Shown piece by piece: positions 45,739-55,065 of a stretch of DNA of 64,000 nt. Both the position numbers and the translations under genes were made by a program. Below the pieces are notes generated by a model that was not told where the DNA came from, searched no databases, and saw only the letters and a program-made list of their open reading frames with translations. The stretch is from positions 1 to 64,000 of IMG/VR virus record IMGVR_UViG_3300037041_001101; one strand, written 5' to 3'. This stretch comes from a virus. Within the stretch, counting starts at the first letter, position 1; each line of letters begins with the position of its first letter.

Positions 45739-47682
45739 ATGGCTAGTCGCTACTGGGTAGGCGGTACAGGTTCGTGGACAACCACCAACACCACCAACTG
45801 GAGCACAACATCGGGCGGTGCAGGAGGCGCATCAGTTCCAACAGTACTTGATGCGGTATTCTTTGACGGTTTATCGGGTACAGGTACTGTAACCACATCT
45901 CCCAGTGTAACCTGTGAAGCAATGACGATTAATCGTACAGGCCTAACCCTTACACTGGGTGCGGCTTTTGTTGCAACTGGCGTGGTTACGCTAACAATCG
46001 GTAATTTAAATTTAGCCGGATACTCGTTGACGTGCTTTACGTTTAATTCTTCCAATATCTATACGCGTTCTATTGCGTTTGGTACGACAGGTCAATTCTT
46101 TTGTACAGGCAGTGGCGCTATTTGGAATACTGGTACAACAACTGGGTTGACTATTACCGGTACTAACCCAACCGTTAACTATACTTATGCTGGGCTTTCC
46201 GCTTCTACATTTGCTGCTGGAACAACGCTCGGTGTTTCAAATTTATTGTCTCTCAATATTACTGCTGGTACCTATAGTTTCACTACCAGCGCTATGATTA
46301 ATAACCTAAACTTTACTGGTTATAGTGGTACTTTTAGGGGTCTTTCACTTAACCTATACGGAAGCTTAACACTATCACCTACAATGAGTGTGTCAGCTAC
46401 AACTTCTACTTTATCCTTTTTAGGTACATCTGGTACTCAGCTTATAAACACCAATGGTGTGCTTATCGACATGCCTGTCGTCTTCAACGGTGTTGGCGGT
46501 ACGTTTAAACTTCAAGATGCGTTAACAATCGGTACGACTAGGACAATTACTTTAACCAACGGCACATTCGACGCTGATATTTATAATGTAACAACGGGAC
46601 TGTTTGCTTCAAGTAATGCAAATACGCGCTCGCTATTGATGGGTAGTGGTACATGGACGTTATCTAATGTGGGTACGGTTTGGAATCTGGCAACTGCTAC
46701 AGGGTTAACTTTTAACGCAAGTACATCAACGATCAGTTTAACGAACACCTCAGTAACTGCTCGAACTTTTGCGGGAGGTAGTTTAACATACAATGTTTTA
46801 AGCATAGATGGTTTGTCTGGAATTTCAGATCTTTATGTTTCTGGTAATAACACATTTAATACGTTTCGCAGCACTAAACCCATTGCTCATAGAATACTAT
46901 TTACTAATGCTTCAACTCAAACCATTAGTAATTGGGGAGTATCTGGCAGTTCAGGTAATTCGGTTACGGTATCTAGTACAAGTTCAACCAGAGCTAATTT
47001 GGTTAAATCAGGCGGTGGGATCGTCTCTGCGGATTACTTAAGAATCTCTAATACCAACGCCACACCATCAACAGCTACTTGGTATGCGGGCACTCATTCT
47101 TTAAATTTAGGGAATAACATTGGTTGGTTGTTTGTTGCACCGCCGCTCAATTACACATTAGGCGCATCTGCCGGTACCTATAGCGAAACAGGTGTTGCAG
47201 CAACACTCACCTATGTGGCAGGCAATGTCGCTTATAATTACACATTAACCGCATCTACCGGTGCCTATAGTGAAGCAGGGATTGCAGCCACACTTGTGTA
47301 TGTGTCAGGCGCTGGTGCTTATAATTACACGTTAAGTACGTCCACTGGAGTCTATAGTTGTATAGGTATGGACGCTAGTTTTAGGCTAAATAAAAAACTG
47401 ATAGCGTCAAGAGGTAGCTACACCTATACAAAAAACGCAGCGGATTTAAATTTTGTATCAAAAGGTTGGCAACCTATCGATAATCAAAACACACCTGCGT
47501 GGCAAAATTTAAGCACAACACAAACCCCAACTTGGGCACCTGTGAACACTACTTCAAACCCACTCGTTGTTTTAGGTTGGGATAATGAGGCTGGGCAAAT
47601 AGTAGGTTGGCTAAACAATTTTGGAAATACCGTTTCATGGACAAATGTTTTTTCTTGGCAACCTATAAACACATCTAAATAG
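45739..47682 (+). CDS. Large tail fibre / adhesin-like protein (647 aa)
   Basis: Opens ASRYWVGGTGSWTTTNTTNWSTTSGGAGGASVPT, typical of a family of phage surface proteins. Residues 30-440 are Thr/Ser/Gly-rich and beta-helical in character. Three 29-residue repeats (YNYTLTASTGAYSEAGIAAT type) span about 471-556. The C-terminal 90 residues repeat W-P/A-N segments. Probably exposed on the virion and host-binding. Confidence 0.7.
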   Translation: MASRYWVGGTGSWTTTNTTNWSTTSGGAGGASVPTVLDAVFFDGLSGTGTVTTSPSVTCEAMTINRTGLTLTLGAAFVATGVVTLTIGNLNLAGYSLTCFTFNSSNIYTRSIAFGTTGQFFCTGSGAIWNTGTTTGLTITGTNPTVNYTYAGLSASTFAAGTTLGVSNLLSLNITAGTYSFTTSAMINNLNFTGYSGTFRGLSLNLYGSLTLSPTMSVSATTSTLSFLGTSGTQLINTNGVLIDMPVVFNGVGGTFKLQDALTIGTTRTITLTNGTFDADIYNVTTGLFASSNANTRSLLMGSGTWTLSNVGTVWNLATATGLTFNASTSTISLTNTSVTARTFAGGSLTYNVLSIDGLSGISDLYVSGNNTFNTFRSTKPIAHRILFTNASTQTISNWGVSGSSGNSVTVSSTSSTRANLVKSGGGIVSADYLRISNTNATPSTATWYAGTHSLNLGNNIGWLFVAPPLNYTLGASAGTYSETGVAATLTYVAGNVAYNYTLTASTGAYSEAGIAATLVYVSGAGAYNYTLSTSTGVYSCIGMDASFRLNKKLIASRGSYTYTKNAADLNFVSKGWQPIDNQNTPAWQNLSTTQTPTWAPVNTTSNPLVVLGWDNEAGQIVGWLNNFGNTVSWTNVFSWQPINTSK

Positions 47683-47689
47683 GATATTT

Positions 47690-49930
47690 ATGACTGTTCC
47701 ATATGTTTTTAAAAACGCAACGGGTACTATACCGTTATCTCAGTTGGATGATAATTTTACGGCTGTTGTTGATAAAGCAACTTTGGCCGGAACTTCAGGC
47801 GCAACCTCGATCGGTATAACCCCCGCAGGTACAATCTCTGCTACTACCGTTGCAGGTGCGCTTAACGAGTTAGATACTGAGAAAGCCACTACAGCAAGTG
47901 TTGCTCTAAAAGCAAACATTTCAAACCTAGCCGCGTCAACAGGTGCAGCAACAGTTGGGTTTACGCCCAGTGGAACAATGGTTGCTACGAACGTACAAAC
48001 TGCGATAACAGAACTCAGCACATCGTTTGTGCCTACGAGCGCATCCGCAGTAGGGTTTACTCCCACTGGAACAATCACTGCTACGAACGTACAAGGTGCA
48101 ATAGTAGAAATCAATACAGATCTGGCCGCACCCACAGGCGCATCCACAGTGGGGTTTGCGCCCACTGGGACAATAGCCGCTACAACCGTACAAACTGCGA
48201 TAGCAGAAATTAACACAGATCTTGCATTGAGTACAGGTGCAGCTCTGGTAGGGTTTGCGCCCACTGGGACAATAGCCGCTACAACTGTACAAACTGCGAT
48301 AGCAGAAATTAACACAGATCTGGCACTGTCTACAGGCGCAGCTCTGGTGGGGTTCGCTCCGATTGGGACAATAGCTGCAACAACCGTACAAACTGCGATA
48401 GAAGAAATTAACACAGATCTCGCATTGAGTACGGGTTCAACTTTAGTGGGAAACATACAACCTGGCACAGGTGCAGTTGCCCGTACTGTTAACGCTAAAC
48501 TAAGAGAAACGGTGTCGGTCAAAGATTTTGGCGCTGTTGGTAACGGGATCGCTAATGATACCACCGCTATAAACAACGCCATACTTGCCGTAAATGCACA
48601 AGGTTCTGTTAAGTTGTATTTTCCGGCTGGTATATACCGATATCAGGGAGGTGGTTGGTTGGGCGACGGTGTTGTTATTACAGGCGATGGTCGAAATGCA
48701 ACAATTATTCGTTCGATTATAGCAAGCCCCACAAGTGGCTACTTGTTTTCCTGTGGGGGATATGGCGCTGGTATTCAAGATGTACGTTTCGATGCTGTTG
48801 GAACAAGCCAAACAGGAGGATGTTATGTTTGGTTACAAGGGGCTGAGTCATTTATAGATAATTTTTACATGACAGGGGATTATAATGGTGTTTTGATGAC
48901 CGGTAATGTTTCCCGTATTCGGCATGGTCGATTTCAAAATGGTGCTTCTGGCGCTATTCGTATTCGTGCCGAGGGCGGTGATAACAGCCAAAGTATTGAT
49001 GATGTGTTAATGGGCGCTCAAACACCTCAGATAAGTTTTGCGGGTATTCGTGTTCGTAACTCATCTGCTTTAATGATCACAAACACTTCGGTAATTCAAC
49101 AGGGACATGGGTTGTTGATTGACCCAACAACGGCTACCACCAGTGCAAACACAGCCGACGGTAGTGTGTTTAGTTTGTATGTAAACAACTGTTTTTTTGA
49201 CAACAATAGCGGTAACGGAATTCGGATTGTACCAACCGGAAATAGTTCGGTTGTTAGATGCCGGTTTGCAAATGTTTGGGCATCATCGTCTAATTCCGAT
49301 GGAATTTTAATTCAAAATTCAAGTAGCGCAACAATTTCTGGAATGCACTTTGAGTCACCCCATATTCTATTGAACACAGGTTCAGGGGTTTCACTCGGTG
49401 GTACTTTGTCCGACATTGCAATTAATGGTGGAGAGATCTGTAATAATTCTTATGGTGTTTATGTAAATAATACAGTAACTAATTTGAGAATCATTGGCGC
49501 TACCATTGGTTCTGGAGCTGGCCTTTCAGGAAATACAAATAGTGGAGTTGCTTTTGGAACAGGGACATCTGCCTCAGATTACATAGCCATTGCAAACAAC
49601 GTGATGCGAAACAATGGCGCTGTTGCCATCGTCTCATCTTCTGTCAGTGGAGTAAATCTTTCAATTTATAGCAATATTGGATATAAAAATTCTTACAGGG
49701 GTGTAGCAACTTTTCCTTCTGGAAGTTCTTCGCTAGTAGTTACACATGGTTTATCAGTAACACCTGGTCAAGGAGATTTTTTAATTTCCCCTACTGTAAA
49801 TGTGACTGCTGGAGGCGTAACTCAATATTGGGTATCGTCCGCAAATTCAACAACATTCACTATTAGTGTTAATGCTACAGTAACAGCGACTTTATATTTT
49901 GTTTGGGATGTTAAGACGGCAGGGGCATAA
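47690..49930 (+). CDS. Tailspike with pectate-lyase-like beta-helix (746 aa)
   Basis: Residues 1-80 are an attachment region (TVPYVFKNATGTIPLSQLDDNF is a common fibre opening). Residues 83-247 are five 33-residue repeats. About 272-730 form a right-handed beta-helix of the pectate lyase 3 type (VSVKDFGAVGNGIANDTTAI, then YFPAGIYRYQGGGWL). Spikes of this kind often cut or bind surface polysaccharide. The active site cannot be assigned from sequence. Confidence 0.82.
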   Translation: MTVPYVFKNATGTIPLSQLDDNFTAVVDKATLAGTSGATSIGITPAGTISATTVAGALNELDTEKATTASVALKANISNLAASTGAATVGFTPSGTMVATNVQTAITELSTSFVPTSASAVGFTPTGTITATNVQGAIVEINTDLAAPTGASTVGFAPTGTIAATTVQTAIAEINTDLALSTGAALVGFAPTGTIAATTVQTAIAEINTDLALSTGAALVGFAPIGTIAATTVQTAIEEINTDLALSTGSTLVGNIQPGTGAVARTVNAKLRETVSVKDFGAVGNGIANDTTAINNAILAVNAQGSVKLYFPAGIYRYQGGGWLGDGVVITGDGRNATIIRSIIASPTSGYLFSCGGYGAGIQDVRFDAVGTSQTGGCYVWLQGAESFIDNFYMTGDYNGVLMTGNVSRIRHGRFQNGASGAIRIRAEGGDNSQSIDDVLMGAQTPQISFAGIRVRNSSALMITNTSVIQQGHGLLIDPTTATTSANTADGSVFSLYVNNCFFDNNSGNGIRIVPTGNSSVVRCRFANVWASSSNSDGILIQNSSSATISGMHFESPHILLNTGSGVSLGGTLSDIAINGGEICNNSYGVYVNNTVTNLRIIGATIGSGAGLSGNTNSGVAFGTGTSASDYIAIANNVMRNNGAVAIVSSSVSGVNLSIYSNIGYKNSYRGVATFPSGSSSLVVTHGLSVTPGQGDFLISPTVNVTAGGVTQYWVSSANSTTFTISVNATVTATLYFVWDVKTAGA
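47936..48430 (+). repeat. Five tandem 99-bp repeats in the tailspike gene
   Basis: Units start at 47936, 48035, 48134, 48233 and 48332 and encode TGAALVGFAPTGTIAATTVQ-type 33-residue repeats. Units 3 to 5 are nearly identical at DNA level, so copy number could change by recombination and lengthen or shorten the spike stalk. Confidence 0.9.
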
Positions 49931-50002
49931 TTAGTGTGATCGTTACGCATAAACAATAACTTGGCAATTACTCGATACGAAACAGTAAAATAAGGTACAA
50001 TT

Positions 50003-50191
50003 ATGAAAGAATTTATGATAAACCGTTTGAAAGAACCATCCACTTGGAGGTCTGCGATATGGGTACTAACAAGTTTTGGGTTGGTTGCATTTGAAGGTGA
50101 GCAAGCGGAGGCGATTATCGCACTCGGTATGTGTCTTGCTGGAAGTGTTGGGGTTTTATCTCCTGACAAGCTGTTCAATAAAAAAGTGTGA
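50003..50191 (+). CDS. Holin-like small membrane protein (62 aa)
   Basis: RLKEPSTWRSAIWVLTSFGLVAFEGEQAEAIIALGMCLAGSVGVLSPDK has two hydrophobic segments and matches a common small membrane protein found before lysis genes. AAGG lies upstream of the ATG. A holin role is inferred; the endolysin lies 1.6 kb downstream. Confidence 0.68.
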   Translation: MKEFMINRLKEPSTWRSAIWVLTSFGLVAFEGEQAEAIIALGMCLAGSVGVLSPDKLFNKKV

Positions 50192-50309
50192 TCTATACCC
50201 CGCTACGATAGAACAGATTGGTTGGGTAAATACCACCTTTGATGGTGGTCAAATAATAGTTGATTGTAAGGTGGAAACAGATGAATATAAAAGCGATAGT
50301 AATCAGTAA
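50076..50309 (+). CDS. Overlapping lipoprotein-like small gene, possible Rz1-type
   Basis: Overlaps the holin-like gene in another frame. After a basic start (SKRRRLSHS) comes a hydrophobic stretch ending in LLTSC, which fits a lipobox, followed by a conserved-looking domain (DLYPATIEQIGWVNTTFDGGQIIVDCKVE). The exact start is uncertain: TTG at 50076 or GTG 21 bp on. If real, it would be an outer-membrane lipoprotein, comparable to spanin subunits. Confidence 0.45.
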   Translation: MGWLHLKVSKRRRLSHSVCVLLEVLGFYLLTSCSIKKCDLYPATIEQIGWVNTTFDGGQIIVDCKVETDEYKSDSNQ

Positions 50310-50511
50310 CGCAGCCAAGTTAATCCTCGGTGGAAAGTTATGGGTAGACGTGCGTCGCCTTGTGTCGACTATCAATGGCGATACAAACCTGACAGGTGCT
50401 GAGAAACGCGCATCTGTTTACTCAGATTTACGTGTTATCTTTAGCAATGTGAGTACCGTGCTTTTAAACTGCTCCATCGAGATCGCTACGCTTTGGGTTA
50501 AGACCCTTTAA
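50281..50511 (+). CDS. Small hypothetical protein (76 aa)
   Basis: Start at ATG 50281 with GGAAACAG just upstream; a longer frame from 50260 lacks a ribosome binding site. MNIKAIVISNAAKLILGGKLWVDVRRLV is followed by a hydrophobic C-terminal part. Located among lysis genes; function unknown. Confidence 0.6.
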   Translation: MNIKAIVISNAAKLILGGKLWVDVRRLVSTINGDTNLTGAEKRASVYSDLRVIFSNVSTVLLNCSIEIATLWVKTL

Positions 50512-50526
50512 TTAAGGAATACAGAT

Positions 50527-51780
50527 ATGCCAAGTTCTAGCTCAACATCACTACGCTTGGAGCTAATGGCTTCAGGAGAAAAGGCCAACACATGGGGCGA
50601 CATAACAAACAATAATCTAGGCACACTTTTAGAAGAAGCGATTTGCGGTTACATAGAGGTGATGGTATCCGATACAGTAGACACTGTTCTTAACAACGCT
50701 GATTGGGTGTCAAACGAAGCACGTAACGCGGTTATTCATTTGATAGGTACGACAACCTCTATTAGAACCATCATTGCGCCACAAGCGCCTAAAGTTTACA
50801 TTATAAAGAACGATACAAGTGGTGGGTATAATGTTGTGTTTAAAAGAGCGGGTGGTGTGGGTATAACCATACCTAACGATAAAACCGTTATCTTGTATTA
50901 CAACAGTATTACTACAGATTTTGAACAGATCGTACCATACTACGCAGATTTAGCGCAGAACCTTTCGGGTGGTATTGCTTGGAACACGGCGGGAAGAATT
51001 AATTCTGTTGCTAATATGTTGACTTGGAGCGATGGTGGTGACAACCATGTTGTTTTTGACGCTTCTGATGGCAATGCGCCAGATTTAACACCTGTAAATA
51101 ACGAAAATTCAGCAACCGCATGGCAAGCCGGTTACCCAACACTAATGGGGTGGAACGGAACTTCCACATATGGAGTCCGTGTCGATAGTGCGCGATTAGC
51201 AAACACTTCAAGCGCTTGTTCAGGCAATGCGGCTACTGCAACAACAGCGACCAATACTGCAGGGGGTACTATTTACGGAACCTTAGTAAGCACAGGGGGA
51301 ACTATTTATGCGGCTGGCACTATAAATTCTGGAAGTAGTATACAAGCGGATACCAGTGTAAGAGCAAACACCACTCTAATTGCGGGTAGTAATATAAAAG
51401 GTGAGCATTGGGGTGGCGGTGGATCAACAGATTGCTGGATTCAGGATCAAGGTCTCCTATACAGGAATTCTGACTCATCGCTTAAACAAGAAGATTTAAC
51501 AGCATCTATCCCTGGTCTTGCTGAATTATTGCAATTACAACCAAAAGCGTATAAATGGCTTTGGGACATTGAAGCTAGAGGTGCTGACGCTGTTACTGAA
51601 GTTGGTTTTTTTGCCGATCAAGTAGCGCCTATTATCCCATCGGCTGCACCTAAAGATAAAGATGGGTTATATGGGTTTTTCAGTAGACCGATTATTGCGG
51701 CGTTAGTCAATGCGGTTAAAGAACAGCAAGTAATGATAAACACATTAACTGATCGTATTACTGCGTTAGAAGCTAAGTAG
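50527..51780 (+). CDS. Tail fibre with C-terminal S74 chaperone domain (417 aa)
   Basis: N-terminal fibre region (SSTSLRLELMASGEKANTWGDITNNNLG) is typical. Residues 240-300 are a repetitive Ala/Thr/Gly stalk. The C-terminal 105 residues match the peptidase S74/intramolecular chaperone: RNSDSSLKQEDL with the Ser-Asp pair and Lys, then YKWLWDIEARG and EVGFFADQV, ending in a coiled coil. The domain folds the trimer and cuts itself off before that SDSSLK. Confidence 0.85.
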   Translation: MPSSSSTSLRLELMASGEKANTWGDITNNNLGTLLEEAICGYIEVMVSDTVDTVLNNADWVSNEARNAVIHLIGTTTSIRTIIAPQAPKVYIIKNDTSGGYNVVFKRAGGVGITIPNDKTVILYYNSITTDFEQIVPYYADLAQNLSGGIAWNTAGRINSVANMLTWSDGGDNHVVFDASDGNAPDLTPVNNENSATAWQAGYPTLMGWNGTSTYGVRVDSARLANTSSACSGNAATATTATNTAGGTIYGTLVSTGGTIYAAGTINSGSSIQADTSVRANTTLIAGSNIKGEHWGGGGSTDCWIQDQGLLYRNSDSSLKQEDLTASIPGLAELLQLQPKAYKWLWDIEARGADAVTEVGFFADQVAPIIPSAAPKDKDGLYGFFSRPIIAALVNAVKEQQVMINTLTDRITALEAK

Positions 51781-52317
51781 ATGAAAGCCAACTTCTCAAT
51801 TGCTTTGAAGCATATCTTTGAATCTGAAGGCGGTTATCAAGAGGATAGCAAAGACTCTGGTAATCGGCTTTCTAATGGTCGATCAGGCTCTACCAACCTA
51901 GGTGTCACACAAGCGGTTTGGGAAGAATGGGTAGGCCATCCTGTCAGTAAAGAAGATATGCGTAACCTGAGGCGAGAAGGTGTGGAAAGACTGTATCGTA
52001 AAAAGTACTGGGATGTGGTACAGGGTGATGATTTACCTGTAGGTTTAGACTTTCTTATGTTAGACTTTGCTATCAATGCAGGTCCGGGTAGAGCGATCAA
52101 AACATTACAAGAAGCGTTAGGGGTAACAACTGACGGAAACATCGGACCTAAAACTGCATACGAGATCAAACGCGCCTCAACAAAAGAACTCATCAAAAAG
52201 TTCACAAAAATCAAAGATACTTTTTATAAAGAATGTCGCGGGTTCCCAACTTATGGAAAAGGATGGTTGAATCGTTCAGCAAAGGCAGAAGCTCTTGCTA
52301 ATACTATGATAGGATAA
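51781..52317 (+). CDS. Endolysin, GH108 muramidase with PG-binding domain
   Basis: 178 aa. The N-terminal ALKHIFESEGGYQEDSKDSGN holds the catalytic Glu of GH108 (ESEGGY), then GSTNLGVTQAVWEEWVG, RKKYWDVVQGDDLPVGLDFLMLDFAINAGPGRAIKTLQ and a C-terminal PG-binding-3 region. It cleaves the sugar backbone of peptidoglycan at lysis. It has no signal peptide, so it needs a holin. It starts one base after the fibre stop. Confidence 0.92.
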   Translation: MKANFSIALKHIFESEGGYQEDSKDSGNRLSNGRSGSTNLGVTQAVWEEWVGHPVSKEDMRNLRREGVERLYRKKYWDVVQGDDLPVGLDFLMLDFAINAGPGRAIKTLQEALGVTTDGNIGPKTAYEIKRASTKELIKKFTKIKDTFYKECRGFPTYGKGWLNRSAKAEALANTMIG

Positions 52318-52320
52318 GTT

Positions 52321-54411
52321 ATGCCATTACAGAAAATGCAACTGGTTCCGGGGATTAACAAGGAAAGCACGGCGTATGGAAGTGAGGGAACATGGTACGA
52401 CTGCGACAAAGTGCGTTTTCGTTCGGGCAATCCTGAGAAGATCGGTGGATGGACTCGCTACTCTGATTATCAATACACCGGTGTTGCACGTAACCTATGG
52501 AATTGGATTGATCTGACCAACAATAACTGGTTAGCGATCGGAACAACCAGTAAGTTTTACGTAGAGAACGGTGGTACCTTCTACGATGTCACGCCAATAC
52601 GAGGCGCTGTTTTTACTACTGCTCTAGGTTACGACCTGTGGTACACATCAGGTGCTGCACCAACAGCAACCAACAATTGTTTTACCACGGTCTCTGGTTC
52701 AAAAACGGTTACCGTAGCGATATCAGGTCACGGTGCGATTGACGGCGACTATGTTACTTTCTATGGTGTGACAGGCACGTACGCAACCGCATTAAATAAA
52801 GAGTTTGTAGTCACCTTTGTTAGTAACAGTTCGTTCACTATTGAGTTAGATGTTGCTGCTACTACATCAGGTACTACCGGTGGCACAGGTTTATTAGGAA
52901 CAACTTACGCTGCGTTTCAAATAACAACAGGTACTACCGTCTATAACTCAGGCAATGGTTGGGGTGCAGGTACTTGGAATAGCAGTACCGCTTGGAATAC
53001 GCCAACATTAGGCACTTTGTCGGCAGGGGTTGGTATCCAGTTAAGAATATGGACGATTGATAACTTTGGTGAAGATTTACTCTACGCTCCTCGTGGCGGC
53101 GATGTCTATTATGCAACTACGTTTGCAGGTACTATACCAAGAACACTGTCTTTAAAAACCCAAGCGAGTCTTAATCCTCCATCTGTTGGCGTTTACATCA
53201 ATGTGCCAACGGCTGCCAACATTGTTATGTCCTCTAACGAGCAGTTCATTATCCTGATGGGTACGCAGCAGTTAGGCGATGAAGCGGCACCTGGCGGTAA
53301 TATAAACCCCTTGCTAGTGCGTTGGTCAGATCAAGCTAATCCTTTTGAGTGGTACCCTAGTGTTACGAATCAGACCGGTGAGTACACGTTATCTCACGGG
53401 TCAGCCATCATACAAGCGGTTCAAACTCGTCAAGAGACTTTAATCTTTACAGATACTGCTCTGTATTCTATGCAGTATCAAGGTCCTCCGTATGTGTGGG
53501 GCTTTAACTTGTTGATGGACAACATCTCCATCATGTCGCCCAACTCTGCGTACACGGTCAACGGTGTAACTTACTGGATGGGTGTTGACAAGTTCTATAT
53601 GTACTCAGGTACGGTAGAGACACTGCCTTGTACGGTCAAACAGTACGTGTTTGAAGACATGAATATCGAACAGTCTTGGCAATCTTTTGTGGGTGGTAAC
53701 TCAGGTTATAACGAGGTGTGGTGGTTTTACTGTGGTCAATACGTGTTAGATGGCGACGGTAACACTTTTCTTGATCTGTCTGGTAACCCGATTAAAAATA
53801 CACAAATTAATAAATATGTTATCTATAACTATTTGGATAGAACTTGGTATATTGGTACGATGGCAAGAACTGCGTGGCTTGACTCAGGTCTTAAACCTTT
53901 TCCGATAGCGGCTGATTATAACAATCGTATCCTTTATCATGAGAACCATGTGGATGACGTGTCAGGAACCAGTGCGGTTGCAATTAATGCGTATGTAAGA
54001 TCCTCTGAGTTTGATATTGAAGATGGGCAGAGTTTTGGATATATCTGGCGCGTCCTTCCTGACGTTAACTTTAATGCCTCTACCGTTAACGGTGCTAAAG
54101 TGTATATGACGCTTACACCAAGACGTAACTCAGGTTACAAACCTGGAGCGGTTAAAACAACAACATCTCTACCTGTACCTAGTGCTGTTAACCCCGAACA
54201 AAACGCAGTGGAAACACAAAACCCAACAGCGGTTGTTAGTGGTAACGACTATACGCACGCACCTGTGTTTACGGTACAAGAGTTTACCGGACAAGTGTAC
54301 ACACGTATTCGTGCAAGACAGTGTATTTTTAACGTAAGCTCTAAGGATATCGGTGTGGCATGGCAATTAGGTTCAGTTCGACTGGACGTTAAACCTAGCG
54401 GTAGAAGGTAG
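52321..54411 (+). CDS. Tail hub / DNA stabilisation protein, P22 gp10-like
   Basis: 696 aa. LQKMQLVPGINKESTAYGSEGTWYDCDKVRFRSGNPEKIGGW is the hallmark opening of this podoviral tail protein. Later segments include WNWIDLTNNNWLAIGTTSKFYV and YTLSHGSAIIQAVQTRQETLIFTDTALYSMQYQGPP. It forms part of the short tail tube or plug and holds the packaged DNA. Confidence 0.85.
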   Translation: MPLQKMQLVPGINKESTAYGSEGTWYDCDKVRFRSGNPEKIGGWTRYSDYQYTGVARNLWNWIDLTNNNWLAIGTTSKFYVENGGTFYDVTPIRGAVFTTALGYDLWYTSGAAPTATNNCFTTVSGSKTVTVAISGHGAIDGDYVTFYGVTGTYATALNKEFVVTFVSNSSFTIELDVAATTSGTTGGTGLLGTTYAAFQITTGTTVYNSGNGWGAGTWNSSTAWNTPTLGTLSAGVGIQLRIWTIDNFGEDLLYAPRGGDVYYATTFAGTIPRTLSLKTQASLNPPSVGVYINVPTAANIVMSSNEQFIILMGTQQLGDEAAPGGNINPLLVRWSDQANPFEWYPSVTNQTGEYTLSHGSAIIQAVQTRQETLIFTDTALYSMQYQGPPYVWGFNLLMDNISIMSPNSAYTVNGVTYWMGVDKFYMYSGTVETLPCTVKQYVFEDMNIEQSWQSFVGGNSGYNEVWWFYCGQYVLDGDGNTFLDLSGNPIKNTQINKYVIYNYLDRTWYIGTMARTAWLDSGLKPFPIAADYNNRILYHENHVDDVSGTSAVAINAYVRSSEFDIEDGQSFGYIWRVLPDVNFNASTVNGAKVYMTLTPRRNSGYKPGAVKTTTSLPVPSAVNPEQNAVETQNPTAVVSGNDYTHAPVFTVQEFTGQVYTRIRARQCIFNVSSKDIGVAWQLGSVRLDVKPSGRR

Positions 54412-54414
54412 ATT

Positions 54415-55062
54415 ATGACTATTAAAACAGTACGTGTCAAAACACCGAAAGCGCCTAACTTACCGTTAGCACCAGTTACTTATGAGAAGCGATTTCATGA
54501 GCAGTTTAGTAACGTGTTGCGTCTATACTTTAATCAGGTCGATACGATCATTGAGAGTTTGTTTGGTGTAACAGGTACTAAAACATTACGTGCGCCATAC
54601 GGTACGTTTATCAGTACTGTCACGCAATCAGCCGCTGCTATAAACACACCCTATACAATGACTTACAACACCACATTGTTTGCCAGTGAGGTTACTATAG
54701 ATTCTACAAACCCTTCTCGTGTAACGTGTACAAACGCAGGTGTTTACAATTTTCAATTTTCAGTTCAATTAGAAAAAACAAGTGGCTCTGCCGGTTATGT
54801 CTATATCTGGCCTCGGATAAATGGTGTTGCTATCCCTGACTCTGCAAGTCGAGTAGCTATCCAAGGTAGTGCGGCAGAAGCTATCCCCTCTTGGAACTGG
54901 GTGGTGGAGATGGAAGCTGACGATTATTTTGAAATAGTTTGGGTTGCCAATGACACCACTATACATCTTAATTCACAACTTGCTATCACAACACCTTATG
55001 TACGTCCAGCAGTTCCTTCTGTTATACTAAGCGTATGTTTTGTATCCGCGCTTCCTACATAA
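54415..55062 (+). CDS. Tail protein with C1q-like jelly roll (215 aa)
   Basis: A short helical N-terminus (ERFHEQFSNVLRLYFNQVDTIIESL type, about residues 20-50) precedes a beta domain (PYTMTYNTTLFASEVTIDSTNPSRV, then GVYNFQFSVQLEKTSGSAGYVYIWPRINGV) that looks like a C1q/TNF trimeric fold. Probably a minor tail or head fibre. Confidence 0.68.
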   Translation: MTIKTVRVKTPKAPNLPLAPVTYEKRFHEQFSNVLRLYFNQVDTIIESLFGVTGTKTLRAPYGTFISTVTQSAAAINTPYTMTYNTTLFASEVTIDSTNPSRVTCTNAGVYNFQFSVQLEKTSGSAGYVYIWPRINGVAIPDSASRVAIQGSAAEAIPSWNWVVEMEADDYFEIVWVANDTTIHLNSQLAITTPYVRPAVPSVILSVCFVSALPT

Positions 55063-55065
55063 ATT

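Noticed and set aside
45695-45739. 14-codon open frame before the adhesin-like gene
   Set aside because: Too short, with no ribosome binding site; it may be the remnant of a longer gene.
47740-48582. 280-codon open frame opposite the tailspike
   Set aside because: It is produced by the in-frame 99-bp repeats of the tailspike gene, has no promoter or ribosome binding site, and is antisense to a clear gene.
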